64,000 nucleotides of DNA from Ampelomyces quisqualis (Eukaryota; Ascomycota; Dothideomycetes; Pleosporales; Phaeosphaeriaceae). The notes below the pieces were generated by a model, which did no database searches, was not told where the DNA came from, and saw only the letters and a list, made by a program, of their open reading frames with translations. The first letter of the stretch is position 1; each line of letters opens with the position of its first letter. A program made the position numbers and the translations under genes. The stretch lies in NCBI GenBank assembly GCA_018398575.1, contig JAGTXZ010000010.1, forward strand, positions 1,364,001-1,428,000, given 5' to 3'. Below are positions 9,538 through 21,233 of the stretch, piece after piece.

Positions 9538-10464
9538 GTCTGCGCGACGCTGGTCCCCAGTTCGATTTCAAGGATTCTTGAAAAGTTCGAGTTGGTGCCA
9601 AGGCGCTAGCGAACAGTCTAAGCTCTTTTGACAGCTAGCGTCAGAACTTGGTGCGGCGCTTCCAACCACCCAGCCTCTCCAGCCTCATTGATTCCACTCT
9701 GCACAACAAGAAAACATGAGGGCAATTTCAGCCTGAAGGTTTGTCGAACCTGTATTCCGTACGGAGTGGACCCATGAATCACGCGGTACAATTTTGCGTA
9801 AAACGAAATTGTCTGGTGTTGATGCCTCGCCGCCTCGTAGGTTTCGCTACGAAGCTTGGAGTCGTGCCTTTGCAGTCCTTCCGTGGTCAAAGGTTCTGAT
9901 TCATCCACATGAGGTTCAATTGCCCGCTTGCGGCTGATCGTGATTACACCAAACCCGTTCGGGATAATGTTCAGTAAGACCAAGTGGAAGGCCCTCACAT
10001 TGTCTATCTAGCGTGGGTGCAGTCCTCTCCTCCAGATCGCAGAGGCAGATACAGAGTCAAGTCAGCGGCGCGGTACACGCTGTGTCACTACCTCTTCTAG
10101 GAGCGGCATAGTCCAACGAGTCATGATGTCACATTGTACAGTGCTCCATTGCTCTTTGTTCTATCAAACCACGCGCCAACTCCAACGCCTACTACGCGCT
10201 CAGCCACAAATAAAGAGCATCGACAAGTGATCTGTGCAGAAACATACAGCAACTCAGCAAATTCGGGCGATGATTGGATTCGCATTCGCTAGCATTGACA
10301 AAGACGATGTGTGCATTCCTGAGGGGAGAAGCGCAGTTGTCTCAGGCATTGTCCGCATTGTTGAAAACAATGAGAACATGGCTTCATTTATCCGCACAAA
10401 ATGTGCCCGATCTTGTCTTCCAATCCCCTCAATTTGAGCAAACATCAATCTACTCTCTCATCAA
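9538..10464. other. Intergenic, no gene supported
   Basis: Promoter side of RPL7 followed by about 700 bases with only short overlapping open frames. A TACGGAGT-type motif occurs near 9759. Nothing here is supported as coding. Confidence 0.45.
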
Positions 10465-10767
10465 ATGGCATCCAAAGTATCAGAGAGTCTACATCTTGCT
10501 ACAGATCCTTATGTTCTGGCTTATAGATACTGGGACTACATGAAGGAGCACCCGAGGCGGTGGCGCGAAGACCTCAACCCATACTGGTCAAATCTGCTTG
10601 CTAACCAGCCTGACCCGCATCCAGAGGCGAATAATGGTACTGCACGCGCAATACGGTATGCCAAAGAACACTATGAGTGTTTCTATGAGAAAAGCGATGT
10701 TGGGCGCATTCTTCAGTGGCTTGACAAGGCTGCGGCAAAGCGATCCCCACTTCCTTCCCGAGTTTAA
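10465..10767 (+). CDS. Small hypothetical protein
   Basis: Uninterrupted 100-residue frame from an ATG, family not recognised. The composition is protein-like: rich in Tyr/Trp (AYRYWDYM, NPYWSNLL, EHYECFYEK, ILQWLDKAA), with no low-complexity runs, no signal peptide and no membrane segment. The residue pattern suggests a small helical protein. It stands alone between RPL7 and the CFEM-like gene. It may be a fragment of a longer spliced gene, since upstream frames are also open, but I could not find a convincing splice pair. Confidence 0.35.
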   Translation: MASKVSESLHLATDPYVLAYRYWDYMKEHPRRWREDLNPYWSNLLANQPDPHPEANNGTARAIRYAKEHYECFYEKSDVGRILQWLDKAAAKRSPLPSRV

Positions 10768-11371
10768 TCCTCCCTGTTTTCAGGGCTTCTTGCAGCTGCT
10801 TGGTTCTTTGTATACTATTCAGTGGCGGTGGTAGGGCTCTTCGAGCCGAGCCGCACAATCAAAATTCAATCTATTCACACGACTCCATTGTATGTGCAAC
10901 GCCACAAGTGTCATGAATCAGACCCGCTGGAATGTCCATCATTATCCCGATTCGCTTGTATTTAAACGGAAAATCCATTGTGCTGTTGTTCGACTGGTCA
11001 GATACAGTTGCATTCCAGACACGGTGCCACATGCGGAAGCGAATCATGAGCTGCACACCTTGGCAGTGACTCCGTCGAGAACAAGCTAGCTACCCGGAAG
11101 CGGACAAGATGTATTTTTACATCTTTACAATCGACAACGTCTTTGAAGTTCAAGATACAGTGCTCGCAAACGGCCATAATCGGCACTGCATACTACATAT
11201 CTACCGCTATTAGACAATGGCGACCATGATTTGTACCACGAAGTACCTGTTCTTTCAAAGACAACTCGAAAGTATATCTGTGGCACAAGTTCGTAGCTAT
11301 TCAGACAGAAATCATCAACACTCGTTTCGTCTTCTCTACCACACTTCAGATCTCATTCTCCATCCTTCACA
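10768..11371. other. Intergenic, promoter side of the CFEM-like gene
   Basis: No gene visible. The last ~60 bases before the CFEM start are C/T-rich (CATTCTCCATCCTTCACA just before the ATG), as in many fungal leaders. Confidence 0.4.
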
Positions 11372-12129
11372 ATGGCTTCTCTCGGCATCTACGCTCCCCC
11401 CGTCAGCCCCCCCACCTACTCCACGAAAATCCTCACCACCTCCACCACCGTGACGAATTACACCACTACCACTTCTCTCGCACCCTATCCAACCACAGAC
11501 ATCATCGGCGCCATCGAAGGTCTTGCTCCATGCTCTGTACGCCACTCCTACACACAACCAAGTCTTTTCCCCCCTCCATACATACTAACACCTCCCACCA
11601 GCAAACCATCGTCTTCACCTCCCTCGCCAACTCCAAATGCAACCCCGCCGACCTCGCCTGCATCTGCACCGAGTTAACAAAGTCCTCCATCGGCGCCCAA
11701 ATCACCGCAACATGCTCCGCAGGTGATTCCACGCAGTACACGGGCTTCCAACAAGACGTGTGTCGCGGCGTGTACCCGCCGCCGCCGCCGCCGTCGCGCA
11801 GCAGTGTCGTCGTGACCGTTACGCAGAGTTCTGCGCCGAACGTCGCTACGCCGCTGCCTGTGTGGAATTCTACGACGACGGCGACGACGACGGCGCGCGG
11901 GAATGGTACGACTGCGGTGGCGCTGCCGGTGACGAGCACGTGGGTTGTGCAGATTACTGCGACGGATGGGTATGGGCTGCCGACGACTGTGCAGACGGTT
12001 GTGCCGGTTGGACCGAGTGTGTCTGTCGAGTCGCCGCCCCCCGAGTATACGGGTGGTGCGGCGACGATAAAGATGGGGGCGTTGGCTGGGGCGATTGGGT
12101 TCCTTGGGCTGGTATTTGCTGGGTTGTAA
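11372..12129 (+). CDS. CFEM-like GPI-anchored wall protein, reduced cysteine set
   Basis: Two exons, 11372-11536 and 11602-12129, joined by a 65-bp GT-AG intron in phase 0; 230 residues. A CFEM-like core spans about residues 50-115: LAPCSQTIVFTSL, then CNPADLACICTEL and later cysteines in TATC and DVCRG. Six cysteines are visible, against eight in the usual CFEM pattern. A Pro run and a long Ser/Thr/Val-rich stalk follow. The C-terminus is hydrophobic (MGALAGAIGFLGLVFAGL) behind a small-residue site (GGAAT), as expected for GPI attachment. The first 50 residues are Thr/Ser/Tyr-rich and do not form an obvious signal peptide, which is odd for a GPI protein. An upstream exon may have been missed. 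The role is probably in the cell wall or surface. Confidence 0.7.
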
Positions 12130-13718
12130 GGAAAGAAGGACATATTCTTTTCTCTTCGGTTTCATTGTGTGTTTGGTGTTTGGGATAGAGGTGGTTGAAT
12201 GTCATGGCGAAGTAATGTGTAATGCTTAATCCCCCAATCTAAACACTACAAAAAAATTGTAAATGTCCCGCGCGTGTGTGATACGGGAGAGGGAAGTTTG
12301 GGTGCTTTCCTTTTGCATCTTTATGCTGGCCGCTGGGACATGTGATCAAAAATGACAGCCACATCCGTCCTCACAGCAAGGCGCTCCAAATCTCCAAAAG
12401 TGCCGTTAAGCCCCCAAGTACTCGCCACCTGTCGCTCGTGGCAAACATCGATACGCCCATTCTTTCTATCTTCCACAAGCAGTTGGCTGAAAGCAGCGAA
12501 CACGCCTACTAGACAGAGGACACGGGGATGTGGTCGTTACAGCGGTTTGGACAGCTGCATCATCGGGGTATGACTCCCTGAATAGCGATCAAGATACATT
12601 ACATCCTACATATGCACTTTCAATTGCAGTCCCTGATGGATAGTACGACTGGCGCATAAGGAATGGGAGAAGCATGGAGTACATTTACACGGGGCTCCGA
12701 TGCGACAGCAAATAATTGATAGAAAGAAAACATCGGAGCTTTTGATTTATGTTATAGAGCGTCTGCATTTGTATGAGGTAGGCATTGTGTGTGAGACGTG
12801 CTTACCACACTCACAGGAGAGGTTTGTGCTTTGCTTTGCTTCTCTCTTTTCGGCATTGGCACGTTGTTTCGTCCTCGAGCACACGCCATGTAGGCATGCG
12901 AAATCGATGATAAAAGACGCCTCTGTTGCCGTTGGACGTGGCATCGACCGCCTGATTGGCGATTACAGCAACGATGTCGACCGTGTTTTGATATCTTGCC
13001 CACACCGGGTACCACATTAGTTTGTTGCGAGAAAAATTGGAAAACAAGCGGAAAAGTGAAAAAGAACATTTCATGGAAAAAAAGCTAGTAGCTAAGCTAC
13101 CTAGAAACATGGTCCGTGATATCGTATTGTTGATGGGACAACAGTCGAGAACGTCCAACGACATCGGCTGATCGGTAGGTTCGTATGTCCATATCGAGGT
13201 CTGTTGGGAGCAACAACATGGTTGTACAATCCGGCCGGGTCGATGTTGCGTTTCGTTCCGAAGGTGTCCGTCTATTTGGCTAAGATGTTGTTACATCGAG
13301 GTTGCCTGTGGGTATCGTAAAACAAAGAAGCCGCCCTAACCTGCAGACATGGTGAGTAGGCCGTGCCGAAGCAATCATACTCGCCTCAGCCCATGATGTA
13401 TCTATCCCACCAACGCCATAGAAGCTGCTCATTGGAACAACATTGCTCGTACTCGGTTCTTCTGCACTTGGTACATGTAGTGCAATTCTTTAGCCCATCC
13501 ATCGCCACTCATTTGAGCGTCTTCAATAAGCTCATCAACGGATTCGTAAGCAGCTGGTCTGTTTCATGTGAGTCCAGTTTCCGAGGGAATGTCCACAGAT
13601 TGGCCTCGTCTTCTTGCAGGGCGAGTCTTGGTGGAGCGCAAAGATGCATCGTGCGTGGTGATTCAGCGCTCGGCGAAACACAGAATCAAGCATCTGGCTC
13701 CAAATCCGGTACAATAAC
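12130..13718. other. Convergent intergenic space, 1.6 kb
   Basis: The 3' ends of the CFEM-like gene and the poly(A) polymerase gene face each other here. No supported gene. The part at 13500-13680 could hold one more 3' exon of the poly(A) polymerase (see its entry). Confidence 0.4.
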
Positions 13719-15854
13719 TTACTGAAGTGTTCTCAGGTGATGACGCTGCATGAGATAAGCATCATAGTTCGCGCCAATAATGGCGTCTAGAAGACTTGAT
13801 CCATTGAAATGACCCATATCGGATGCCTTCATGCGATTGGTCAGGGCATCATAAGCAGCGGAGAACACGCGGAATACTTCTGGAGCCTTGCGTGAGCCAC
13901 CAGAGATGTTATTGTCTGGCTTGTTGGGATCCTGAATAGACAGACCTGTCGGCTGCTCAGGTCGGTTATCGATCCCGAGCGATGTCTGGAATTGGTCAGT
14001 ATGTCTTATCCGAGTCCCGACTTGGAGTAACCACCAACCTTCTTCATAATAGCAGGAGGGTTCATCTGAATCCGCTCTCGAGAGAGATCGAATTCCTTGC
14101 CGTAGTATCTGAGAAAGCCGAGGAAACATTCGCCCAGATTCTCTGCTTTCTTGCTGTGTTGGATGTAGCTTACGATCAAGCAAATGATGCTGAAGCCACC
14201 GAGGCCGCCAGAATGGACCTCGTTGAGCCCACGCATAACAAGGAGCTGTTTTACCAAAGCCACCATGTACACCATGTCCGGATAGTCCCGCTTCCACTGG
14301 TCAAACGTTGCTTGTGCTTGAACACCAGTGAGGTTCTCAAAGGAAATGTCGACGTCAATGCCTGTGACTCTATCCTTGAATTTGATGATAGGAACCCTAG
14401 CATTAGCAATGACGAAGGGATTTGTAGCAATGCCCACTCGCTGGAGCCTGTGTGATGCCTTGAATAATGTTTTCTTAAAGGCCTGCTTGTCTGAAGCAGC
14501 TCCCAACACCGGGGGGCCGCCATTATAGTGCCTATCAGATGCATACACAAGATCCATGTCGGCGGTGGGCAGGTATAGTCCAGCTGGATATGAGCCGAAA
14601 CATAGGATTCGACCCGTGTCATGCGGGAACCATCTCTGCGAACTCAGCGCCTCTGCAATACGCTGGACCAGGTTGTGGCGAGCTTCGTGTTCGAATGGCT
14701 GAGGCGCGACCCAATCGTAAAAGTCCAAAATCTCGTTGTGAAGCCTGTGTTTGTTAGCAGATACACCAATGAGTTGCGAAGGCCTGCAGGCGCAGCAAAG
14801 GGACGACTTACCACTTCTCGGGTTCCCCGTGGAGGTGCTTATATGTCTCCACGTCGGTAGCCCATGGTGTTCGAACGCCGCCTCGTGTAGGGCGCCAATC
14901 CTCGACAATAGCCACATCGTCATCTGATTTACGTTTCCTAACTCCGCCGGCCCTGGGAGGCTGGTACGAGTCATATGTGTCCCGTCGGAGTTCATCAACG
15001 GCATTGGCATGGCCAGTCAAGGAGTCCTGCAGAGGATGTGGGGAAACGCGTTCGTTGGCCCTGCCACGAATAGGCTCATTGTCCTCGTACACGTGCAGCC
15101 CAGACGCATCCTCGATATCGTCGTCTCCGAATGAGATGAAGTCGTCGTTGGCAGCAACAGCATTGTTACCAATAGCTTTTTCCGCAGCTTGGTTTTTCGC
15201 CTTGCGAATCAGCTGGACGACATCTTTCTTCACTCCAGTAGTTTCGCTGGGCGGCGGGAGTGCTGTGTATGGATCGGGGTTGGACCACTTGGGTGCATTA
15301 GGTGCCCATTGAGGTTCCGCGTCACCGTCGGCACGGGCAGTTTGCGTCCGGGCTACCTTTTGGTGGCCGTTCTGACCATTTGCAGTCGTGTCAGCGTTGG
15401 CAGAATCATCGCTCTCGTCCATGTCGGCCTCTTCATGGTCGGACATGTCGTCGACATTCAAGAAGCGGTCCACGCCATCAGAGACACCAAGCATCTGCTC
15501 CGGGCCGCCGTCATCGCGATGCCTGAGCAGTGCGCGCTCATGGGCCTGTGGTCTTTTACGAGGACCCCCGCGACTTCCACGGGAGCTGTTTGCGTTGCCT
15601 CTGCCATTCTGGTCGCGCCTTCCTCCGCGGTTGCCCCCGCCGCGACTGCTCCTCGTGGGGCGCGGCCCTGGGTTTGCTGGGCCTGAAGGCGGAAAGCGCA
15701 GGCCGGGATGATTCGACTCGAACGTGAACTCAGAGTTGCGCTGGCCGCCTGGTCTGTACGCATCTCCTCCGGTGCCGAACGCCATGCGATCTGCCAGCGA
15801 CTTTGGTGGCGGTCCCTCGCGATCGCGTCGCGTGGGGCGATACGAATCCGCCAT
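13719..15854 (-). CDS. Non-canonical poly(A) polymerase, TRAMP-type (Trf4/Cid14)
   Basis: Nuclear RNA surveillance enzyme that adds short oligo(A) tails for exosome decay. Exons 15854-14812, 14744-14039 and 13985-13719 give 671 residues; introns are 67 and 53 bp. The first ~300 residues are disordered, with RGG-like repeats (SSRGGGNRGGRR) and acidic stretches. The nucleotidyltransferase core follows: HNEILDFYDWV, the catalytic block FGSYPAGLYLPTADMDLV with its two Asp, and the third Asp in GIDVDISF. The PAP-associated domain contains LVKQLLVMRGLNEVHSGGLGGFSI and ends with LSIQDPNKPDNNISGG, a Trf4 hallmark. The stop codon overlaps a good donor (CTTCA|GTAAGT). A downstream exon beginning after the acceptor near 13624 would continue in frame for about 35 residues, so the C-terminus is uncertain. 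Confidence 0.9.
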
Positions 15855-16232
15855 TCTGCGCGTCCTTTTTCTGGGTTGAGGCGACTGGCCTGGCGATGTA
15901 ATCCGTGTGTTGCAAGGGTGGTTGTTGCGGGGCCGTGGTGTTGGAGAACAAAGGGCAACGCGAACATTTTGTTGATCAAGTGCGCCAAGGCATGCGATGT
16001 GGCACGTGCAGAAGGCGCAGCTGGGGTGCTCACTGACGGCAGGTGGAGGGGTCCTTCGGAGAACCACAGACATTCACGCAGAGCTCTAGATGACGAATGC
16101 ATGCAACGGTTGCTGCGACCCCTCTGCAGCAGACGCATAGTATGACAATACGCAAACACATGTTCACAAAGTTTATGTACACGAGTAGAGAGAGTTCATG
16201 TGGCAGTAGCGTTTTCAGCAGAGTCGGCAGCC

Positions 16233-16698
16233 TCAATCGTCCCTTGTAAACTTTGGCTTGAATCCATCGCTCAGCTCTTTCTCCCTCTCCACCATTTGCC
16301 TATACCCTTGTAACTCTCTCTCGATCCTCTCTCTTGCTCGTAATATCTTGCTCTGCAGGTAGAAACTGCCTCCATTCTTCGGGTCGTTCAGGTCGAACAG
16401 TCGCTTGAAGCGTTCTATGACAGCTTCCAGCTCTATGTTGCCCATCTTGCCTGGACCGACGTGCAGGATCTGGCATGCTTCGTCCATGGAGATGTTGGAG
16501 GCGGCGAAGGTGCTACCGCCACCACCTCCGCCATTTTGGTTGGCGGCAGCATACTTTGAGGCAGCGGCGGCTTGACGGTAGGATTCGGAGACGGCGCGAC
16601 CTAGTATCCGGGCGCCGGAGAAGACGACTTGGGTTATTATGCGGTGAGCCTGGGAACGTTAGGTGGAGTGAACAGAATCACGGCGGGCAACGCACCAT
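16233..16698 (-). CDS. PAM16: Mitochondrial import motor subunit PAM16 (Tim16)
   Basis: J-like subunit of the presequence translocase-associated motor on the matrix face of the TIM23 complex; it pairs with and restrains PAM18. The start codon alone forms the first exon (16698-16696). A 46-bp intron with donor GTGCGT follows, then exon 2 (16649-16233), giving 139 residues, the usual length. The N-terminus AHRIITQVVFSGARILGRAVSESYRQA is the family signature. A Gly-rich linker leads to the J-like domain MDEACQILHVGPGKM...FKRLFDLNDPKNGGSFYLQSKI. As expected for PAM16 there is no HPD motif. Exon 2 alone lacks a start codon at the right place, so the ATG-only exon rests on the splice signals and on the conserved N-terminus. 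Confidence 0.9.
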
Positions 16699-17421
16699 AG
16701 TGGTATTTTTGGCGGTACGCAAAGGCACAATACCAAATGTTGGAAGTTGAATGGGTGACTTGACCGCCAGTGCCCACTGGTGTGTTGGATGTTGACGTTG
16801 CTGTCGCTGTCGATGAGCTGATGCTCGAAAGTTCTCGACGGTTTCTTCCGAGGGTTCCTCGTTCCTTCGCACGGACGATATCTGCTTCAGCCAATCAGAT
16901 TTCGAGCGCAAAGGCGGGAAACAGCACGCATCAGACGCACCGTCCCATCTCCTCTGCAATTCACGTGAGAAGGCAGAGGCAGCTTCAGGGCTCTATGACT
17001 TGCAACACACTTCAGTCTGCTCCTAGACATCGGCAGTGCGCTGGAGCCGAAAGTGTCTTGACATGTCCGCAAAGCCGTGGGCTAAGGCCTTCACATGCAC
17101 AAGGGCCAGCCGACCGTCATCGACTTCCCACGAAGAACGGTGTCACATGCCTCAGACATTTCACCGTCGCCTTCAGAGACCCTACAGCATCTCCTCGTGC
17201 AATAGCAAAGACGTCGCTCGCAGCCCGCGTGGCTCATCTGTAGACGTATACACACGGCTCTCAGCCTCATTCGCGCAGCCCTATGACGCACTTCTGGATG
17301 CATGGCCGCACTAGGTTGGTCCTTCCAGAGATCCGCAGCAAGCCCATATACAAGACCACTCCACACACTGCACACTACACACCATGCTTACACGCCGCAA
17401 GATACACCTTGGCTAGAGCAC
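16699..17421. other. Divergent promoter region PAM16 / peroxin
   Basis: The two genes are transcribed away from each other across about 720 bases. Several overlapping frames are open but none shows a domain. A frame extends the peroxin upstream to 17302, but its extra residues look like leader sequence. Confidence 0.4.
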
Positions 17422-19158
17422 ATGTCCGGCCCTTCGAGACGCTCCCACGATGCGTCGTCCTCGCTGCCCGCCGGTGATCCGAACCCGCCGACCTATGCCG
17501 CCTTCACCCCCTCCACGCTGGGCCAGTCCGCGCCGCAGACCAAGCTTCGCTCCGCCATTCTGGTGCACCAGAAGTCGCCGCTACTTGCAGCAACACCGCC
17601 CCAGATCACCCGTGTGCTCGCGTATTCGCACCCCTTCATCCTGCCACTGAACAAGTTGGCGGGGCTGTTGACCTGGACAACTGGGGATCCGTGGGAGAGC
17701 TTCCTCCTGGTTGCGGGTTTCTGGGCGACGGTCATGTACGTTGATGTCGTGACACGATATGCGGGCCCCATCATCGTGGTGTCGGGCTTGATACTGGGCA
17801 TGTTCGCGCGCAGATACTCGCCGCTCTCATCAACTGGGTGGACGGGAGAAAAAGGGCAGAAGAGTCACAAGCGGGCAGAGTCGGAGAGCGACATCAAGCA
17901 CCATAAGAGCCTGGAAGAGATCGTGGATAGCCTAAAGCTGTTCACGTCGCGCTGCAACATTCTTCTCGATCCGTTTCTGCGTCTGACCGACTTCCTCTCG
18001 ACCCAAAGGACTGCAACCTCGGCAACGACGCGGCCGGCCCTCACAGTCCTGTTCATCCGCATACTGTTTGTGCTACCCATCTGGATCCTCCTCACACTCC
18101 CCCCCTTCTACATCCTATCCACCAAGCGCGTGGTGCTGGCTGTCGGCACGGTCATGCTTAGTTGGCACTCACGGCCCGCACGCGTGACACGGACACTTCT
18201 CTGGAGATCAAGACTCACCCGCAAAACGTGCGCTTTCCTCACGGGCTTGGACTTTGGCGAGATTGTCTCCGCGGATAGAAAAGGTGCTCCACCACTGCCT
18301 CCTCGTAAGAAGAGTACACAGGAAGTGGCAGCATCCCTGGCGGCTAAGCGCCGGCCAGAGTCGACTGGTGTTCGTTTCACTTTCGCAATCTATGAGAATC
18401 AAAGACGGTGGTTAGGTATAGGCTGGACATCCTCCATGCTTGCTTACGAACGAGCATCGTGGACAGACGAGCATCTCAACCTCGTTGCGCCAAAAGACCA
18501 GTTCGAGCTCCCTGAAGTCGAAGGCGGGCACTCGCGATGGCGCTGGGTTCAGGGCAGTACATGGAAAGTCGAAGGAAGCGACAAGGACAACAAATCTGCG
18601 TCGACAGAAGAATCTGGATGGATATACTACGATAACAAGGTAGGTCTTCGTGCGCACTACACTCACCTCAGGACAAGACTAAAAGAGTGCCAGTGGCGAG
18701 ACGGCCGCCGAGGCCAGGACGGATGGGGCCGCTACACGCGCCGCAGAAAATGGTACCGCGACGCCGAACTTGTCGAATCCACGCCTTCCACAGAAGTAAC
18801 CCCCGTGCCCACTCCCAAACACGCACCCGTCGACGACACACATGCCCCAGATCTCGATCTCACGCGCCTCTCCTCCAACCTCAGCGTAGCATCCAGCACC
18901 GACCCGACGCTCGTGGACGACTCGGCGTCAGTGCTTTCTGATACCGATGCCGCGAGCACAAAGTCCAAACGCAGTTGGTTCAAGAAGAAGAGGAGTAAGA
19001 GTACGGGTGGGAGCGTGGATAATGCAACGATTGTGAGTGCGGGAACGGAGGGGAGCAGGAGGAGTGAGGAGGACGATGTTCATGGCCCGCTGGAGAGGGT
19101 GGGGAGGGACGATGAGTGGAGGCTCGGAGATGATATTAGGCAACATTTGGATATGTAG
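17422..19158 (+). CDS. DysF-domain peroxisomal membrane protein (PEX30/31/32-like)
   Basis: Integral ER/peroxisome membrane peroxin that controls peroxisome number and ER contact in related fungi. Exons 17422-18639 and 18694-19158 give 560 residues. The 54-bp intron is a multiple of three and free of stops, so the frame also reads through it. Splicing restores the DysF tail GWIYYDNKWRDGRRGQDGWGRYTRRRKWYRDAEL. Order: short disordered N-terminus, reticulon-like membrane region at about residues 60-250 with hydrophobic stretches (FLLVAGFWATVMYVDVV, IIVVSGLILGMF, ILFVLPIWILLTLPPFYIL), DysF-N (RFTFAIYENQRRWLGIGWT), DysF-C, then a Ser/Asp-rich tail. I chose the ATG at 17422 over 17302 because the 40 upstream residues are not membrane-like or conserved in style. 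Confidence 0.85.
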   Translation: MSGPSRRSHDASSSLPAGDPNPPTYAAFTPSTLGQSAPQTKLRSAILVHQKSPLLAATPPQITRVLAYSHPFILPLNKLAGLLTWTTGDPWESFLLVAGFWATVMYVDVVTRYAGPIIVVSGLILGMFARRYSPLSSTGWTGEKGQKSHKRAESESDIKHHKSLEEIVDSLKLFTSRCNILLDPFLRLTDFLSTQRTATSATTRPALTVLFIRILFVLPIWILLTLPPFYILSTKRVVLAVGTVMLSWHSRPARVTRTLLWRSRLTRKTCAFLTGLDFGEIVSADRKGAPPLPPRKKSTQEVAASLAAKRRPESTGVRFTFAIYENQRRWLGIGWTSSMLAYERASWTDEHLNLVAPKDQFELPEVEGGHSRWRWVQGSTWKVEGSDKDNKSASTEESGWIYYDNKVGLRAHYTHLRTRLKECQWRDGRRGQDGWGRYTRRRKWYRDAELVESTPSTEVTPVPTPKHAPVDDTHAPDLDLTRLSSNLSVASSTDPTLVDDSASVLSDTDAASTKSKRSWFKKKRSKSTGGSVDNATIVSAGTEGSRRSEEDDVHGPLERVGRDDEWRLGDDIRQHLDM

Positions 19159-21233
19159 GTGCCGGCTTTTTCTGCATAAAATTAAGATTTTGACCTACTC
19201 GTGCGTGGGATTGCTTGATTTGGATGCCTTTTCGCCTTGATTCAGTTCTGATCTGCGAGGACCAAGTGATGGACATGTGACTTGGCGACATGTCACTGCC
19301 GACGATGGTCGTGGCGAGATGCGTGTTTGCTTTTTCTATGCTGGAGGCAATCATCACATGTCTCGCAGTCGGAGCCTAGGGAAAGCTCATGCAGATGCTT
19401 CTAACACGAAGTTCCGCCCGTAAACACTGCGTACATATTCCAGCTTCCTAACACTTACATCTGCGTAGTCTGACCCCATCATTCGATTCGATCCAGATGT
19501 CAGACAGCCCGAGTGAATGTACGACGAATAATACTGTCAGCCGCAACCAGTTGCCTAGGTAGCCAACGCATGTAACAAGCTAATAAGCACACACACAGGT
19601 TACGATCTGGCCGACGCACCCCGTTCTTAGACCAGAACCCCACGATGTATACATCTATTGGGTTACATAATACATCAAAGGCGTCCCCCGGGATCTCCGA
19701 ACGCCCAAGTACCTCGCCTAACGGCTCGTTTCCTCGGTGCGTTGTCCAAGCGCGCTTACGGTGCATCCTGGTATTCCAGCCCGTGACCAAGTCGGTGGTT
19801 AGACGTCGAATCATGCAGGTCACAGTGTAACCTCTAACCTCTGCATAAGCAAGCCTCTTCGTCGGGAAATCAGCTACCCTAAAGAAGCGGCTCTTTGCGT
19901 AAAGTACCGCTAGGTTTTGCTACCATGTCTCGATTACATGAGAATGTTGGCAGCTTTTGAGTAATTTTACGTGGGCGTGGGCTTGTGTAGAGGGTTACAT
20001 CTGTGTGGAGCCGTGGTTATTTCTACTGGGCTTGGCTGGGGGTTGTCTAGAATGCAGCATTGATTCGCATGCGGAGTACGGAGTACTACCTCTCTAGACG
20101 GGTAGCATTGACTCTTACGTGAAGTATATTCTTTTTTCATCGACTAGGTGATGAGAATACTCTGACATGTGACATGGCTGCCCACGCTACTACACTGCCG
20201 CAACGTCATGCCAAGTGTCGTAGCCTCGACCCCTTCTCACGTGGGATACATCACACATGTACCTGGGACCAGACCGGGTCCATGTCGCCCTGACGCGCCG
20301 TAGTACGACCGACGAGCCGGTCTACGCAGCCCACGTGCGGGCTGGATGGTGGTACCCAGAATAGCGCATGCGAGCTGGAAACCTACCAGCAAAATGCCTA
20401 CACATGGCAAGTCTGGGAAATCAAATTGCTAACAGGACCTGAACACTTCGTCTTCGTACAGAGTAGAGACCTGTGGCTTCAGTAGAAGTCTGACGTGTAC
20501 GTCGCTCAAGACCGACCAAGTGCAGCAACCTGAACACGCACCGCCGTACATGATAGTCATACCTACATGAGCACCATGCAATACCAGCGGGCAGCCAGGT
20601 GAAAGCGGGGTCAAACCGCATGCTCCATGCATGCAACACTGTCTGCATATATTACAATTCCAATAAACCTTGTCACTTACGAATACCAAGCAACCCGTCG
20701 ATACGATATTACCTGCAAAAGTCACGTAACCCTTGATCCCCCACCGTCCAACTCACCCGCTTCGTTGAGACAATCTACATGCACGCATGGTGAGTGTCCT
20801 CAAGTATCGATAGGTCCACGTAGCGGTGAAACAGTCCGCTGGATCTGTACGGAGTATGCCGAGCAGCTAGCTCCGCCTCCGAGAAAGCGCAAGAGTCGGC
20901 TGGACGCCGTCTTTGTCTTGCGGATAGCGAGCGGTGCCGCATCTGTACTGGGTTGAGACGCAAGGCGCAGGGCAGTGGAGCGAGCGTGGTGGTGATTGGG
21001 TTGGGGGCGTGGGAGGTACGTTATGCGGGACGAAGGTGTGGCAGCGATATGTCACTGTTCGCCGTCTCATCGTGACCTGTTTCGATCAGGCAGATGGGGT
21101 GGGGAGACAGTGGTATTTAAACCCGCCTCGCTGCGTACCTTGATGGGCTCAACCTGCTCATCAATCTCCCGATCAATCATACCAACCAATCAACCCGTTC
21201 CATCTACCAACCAAACCTACCTATCCAATCACC
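19159..21233. other. Intergenic, 2.1 kb
   Basis: No gene is supported on either strand. It contains TACGGAGTA-type motifs near 20072-20087 and 20848-20856. The last part is the metallothionein promoter and leader. Confidence 0.45.
21114..21121 (+). promoter_or_regulatory. TATA-like element of the metallothionein gene
   Basis: TATTTAAA about 113 bases before the metallothionein ATG, followed by a C/A-rich leader (repeated CCAACCAA-type words), as in strongly expressed small fungal genes. I could not identify a definite metal-response element. Confidence 0.4.
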
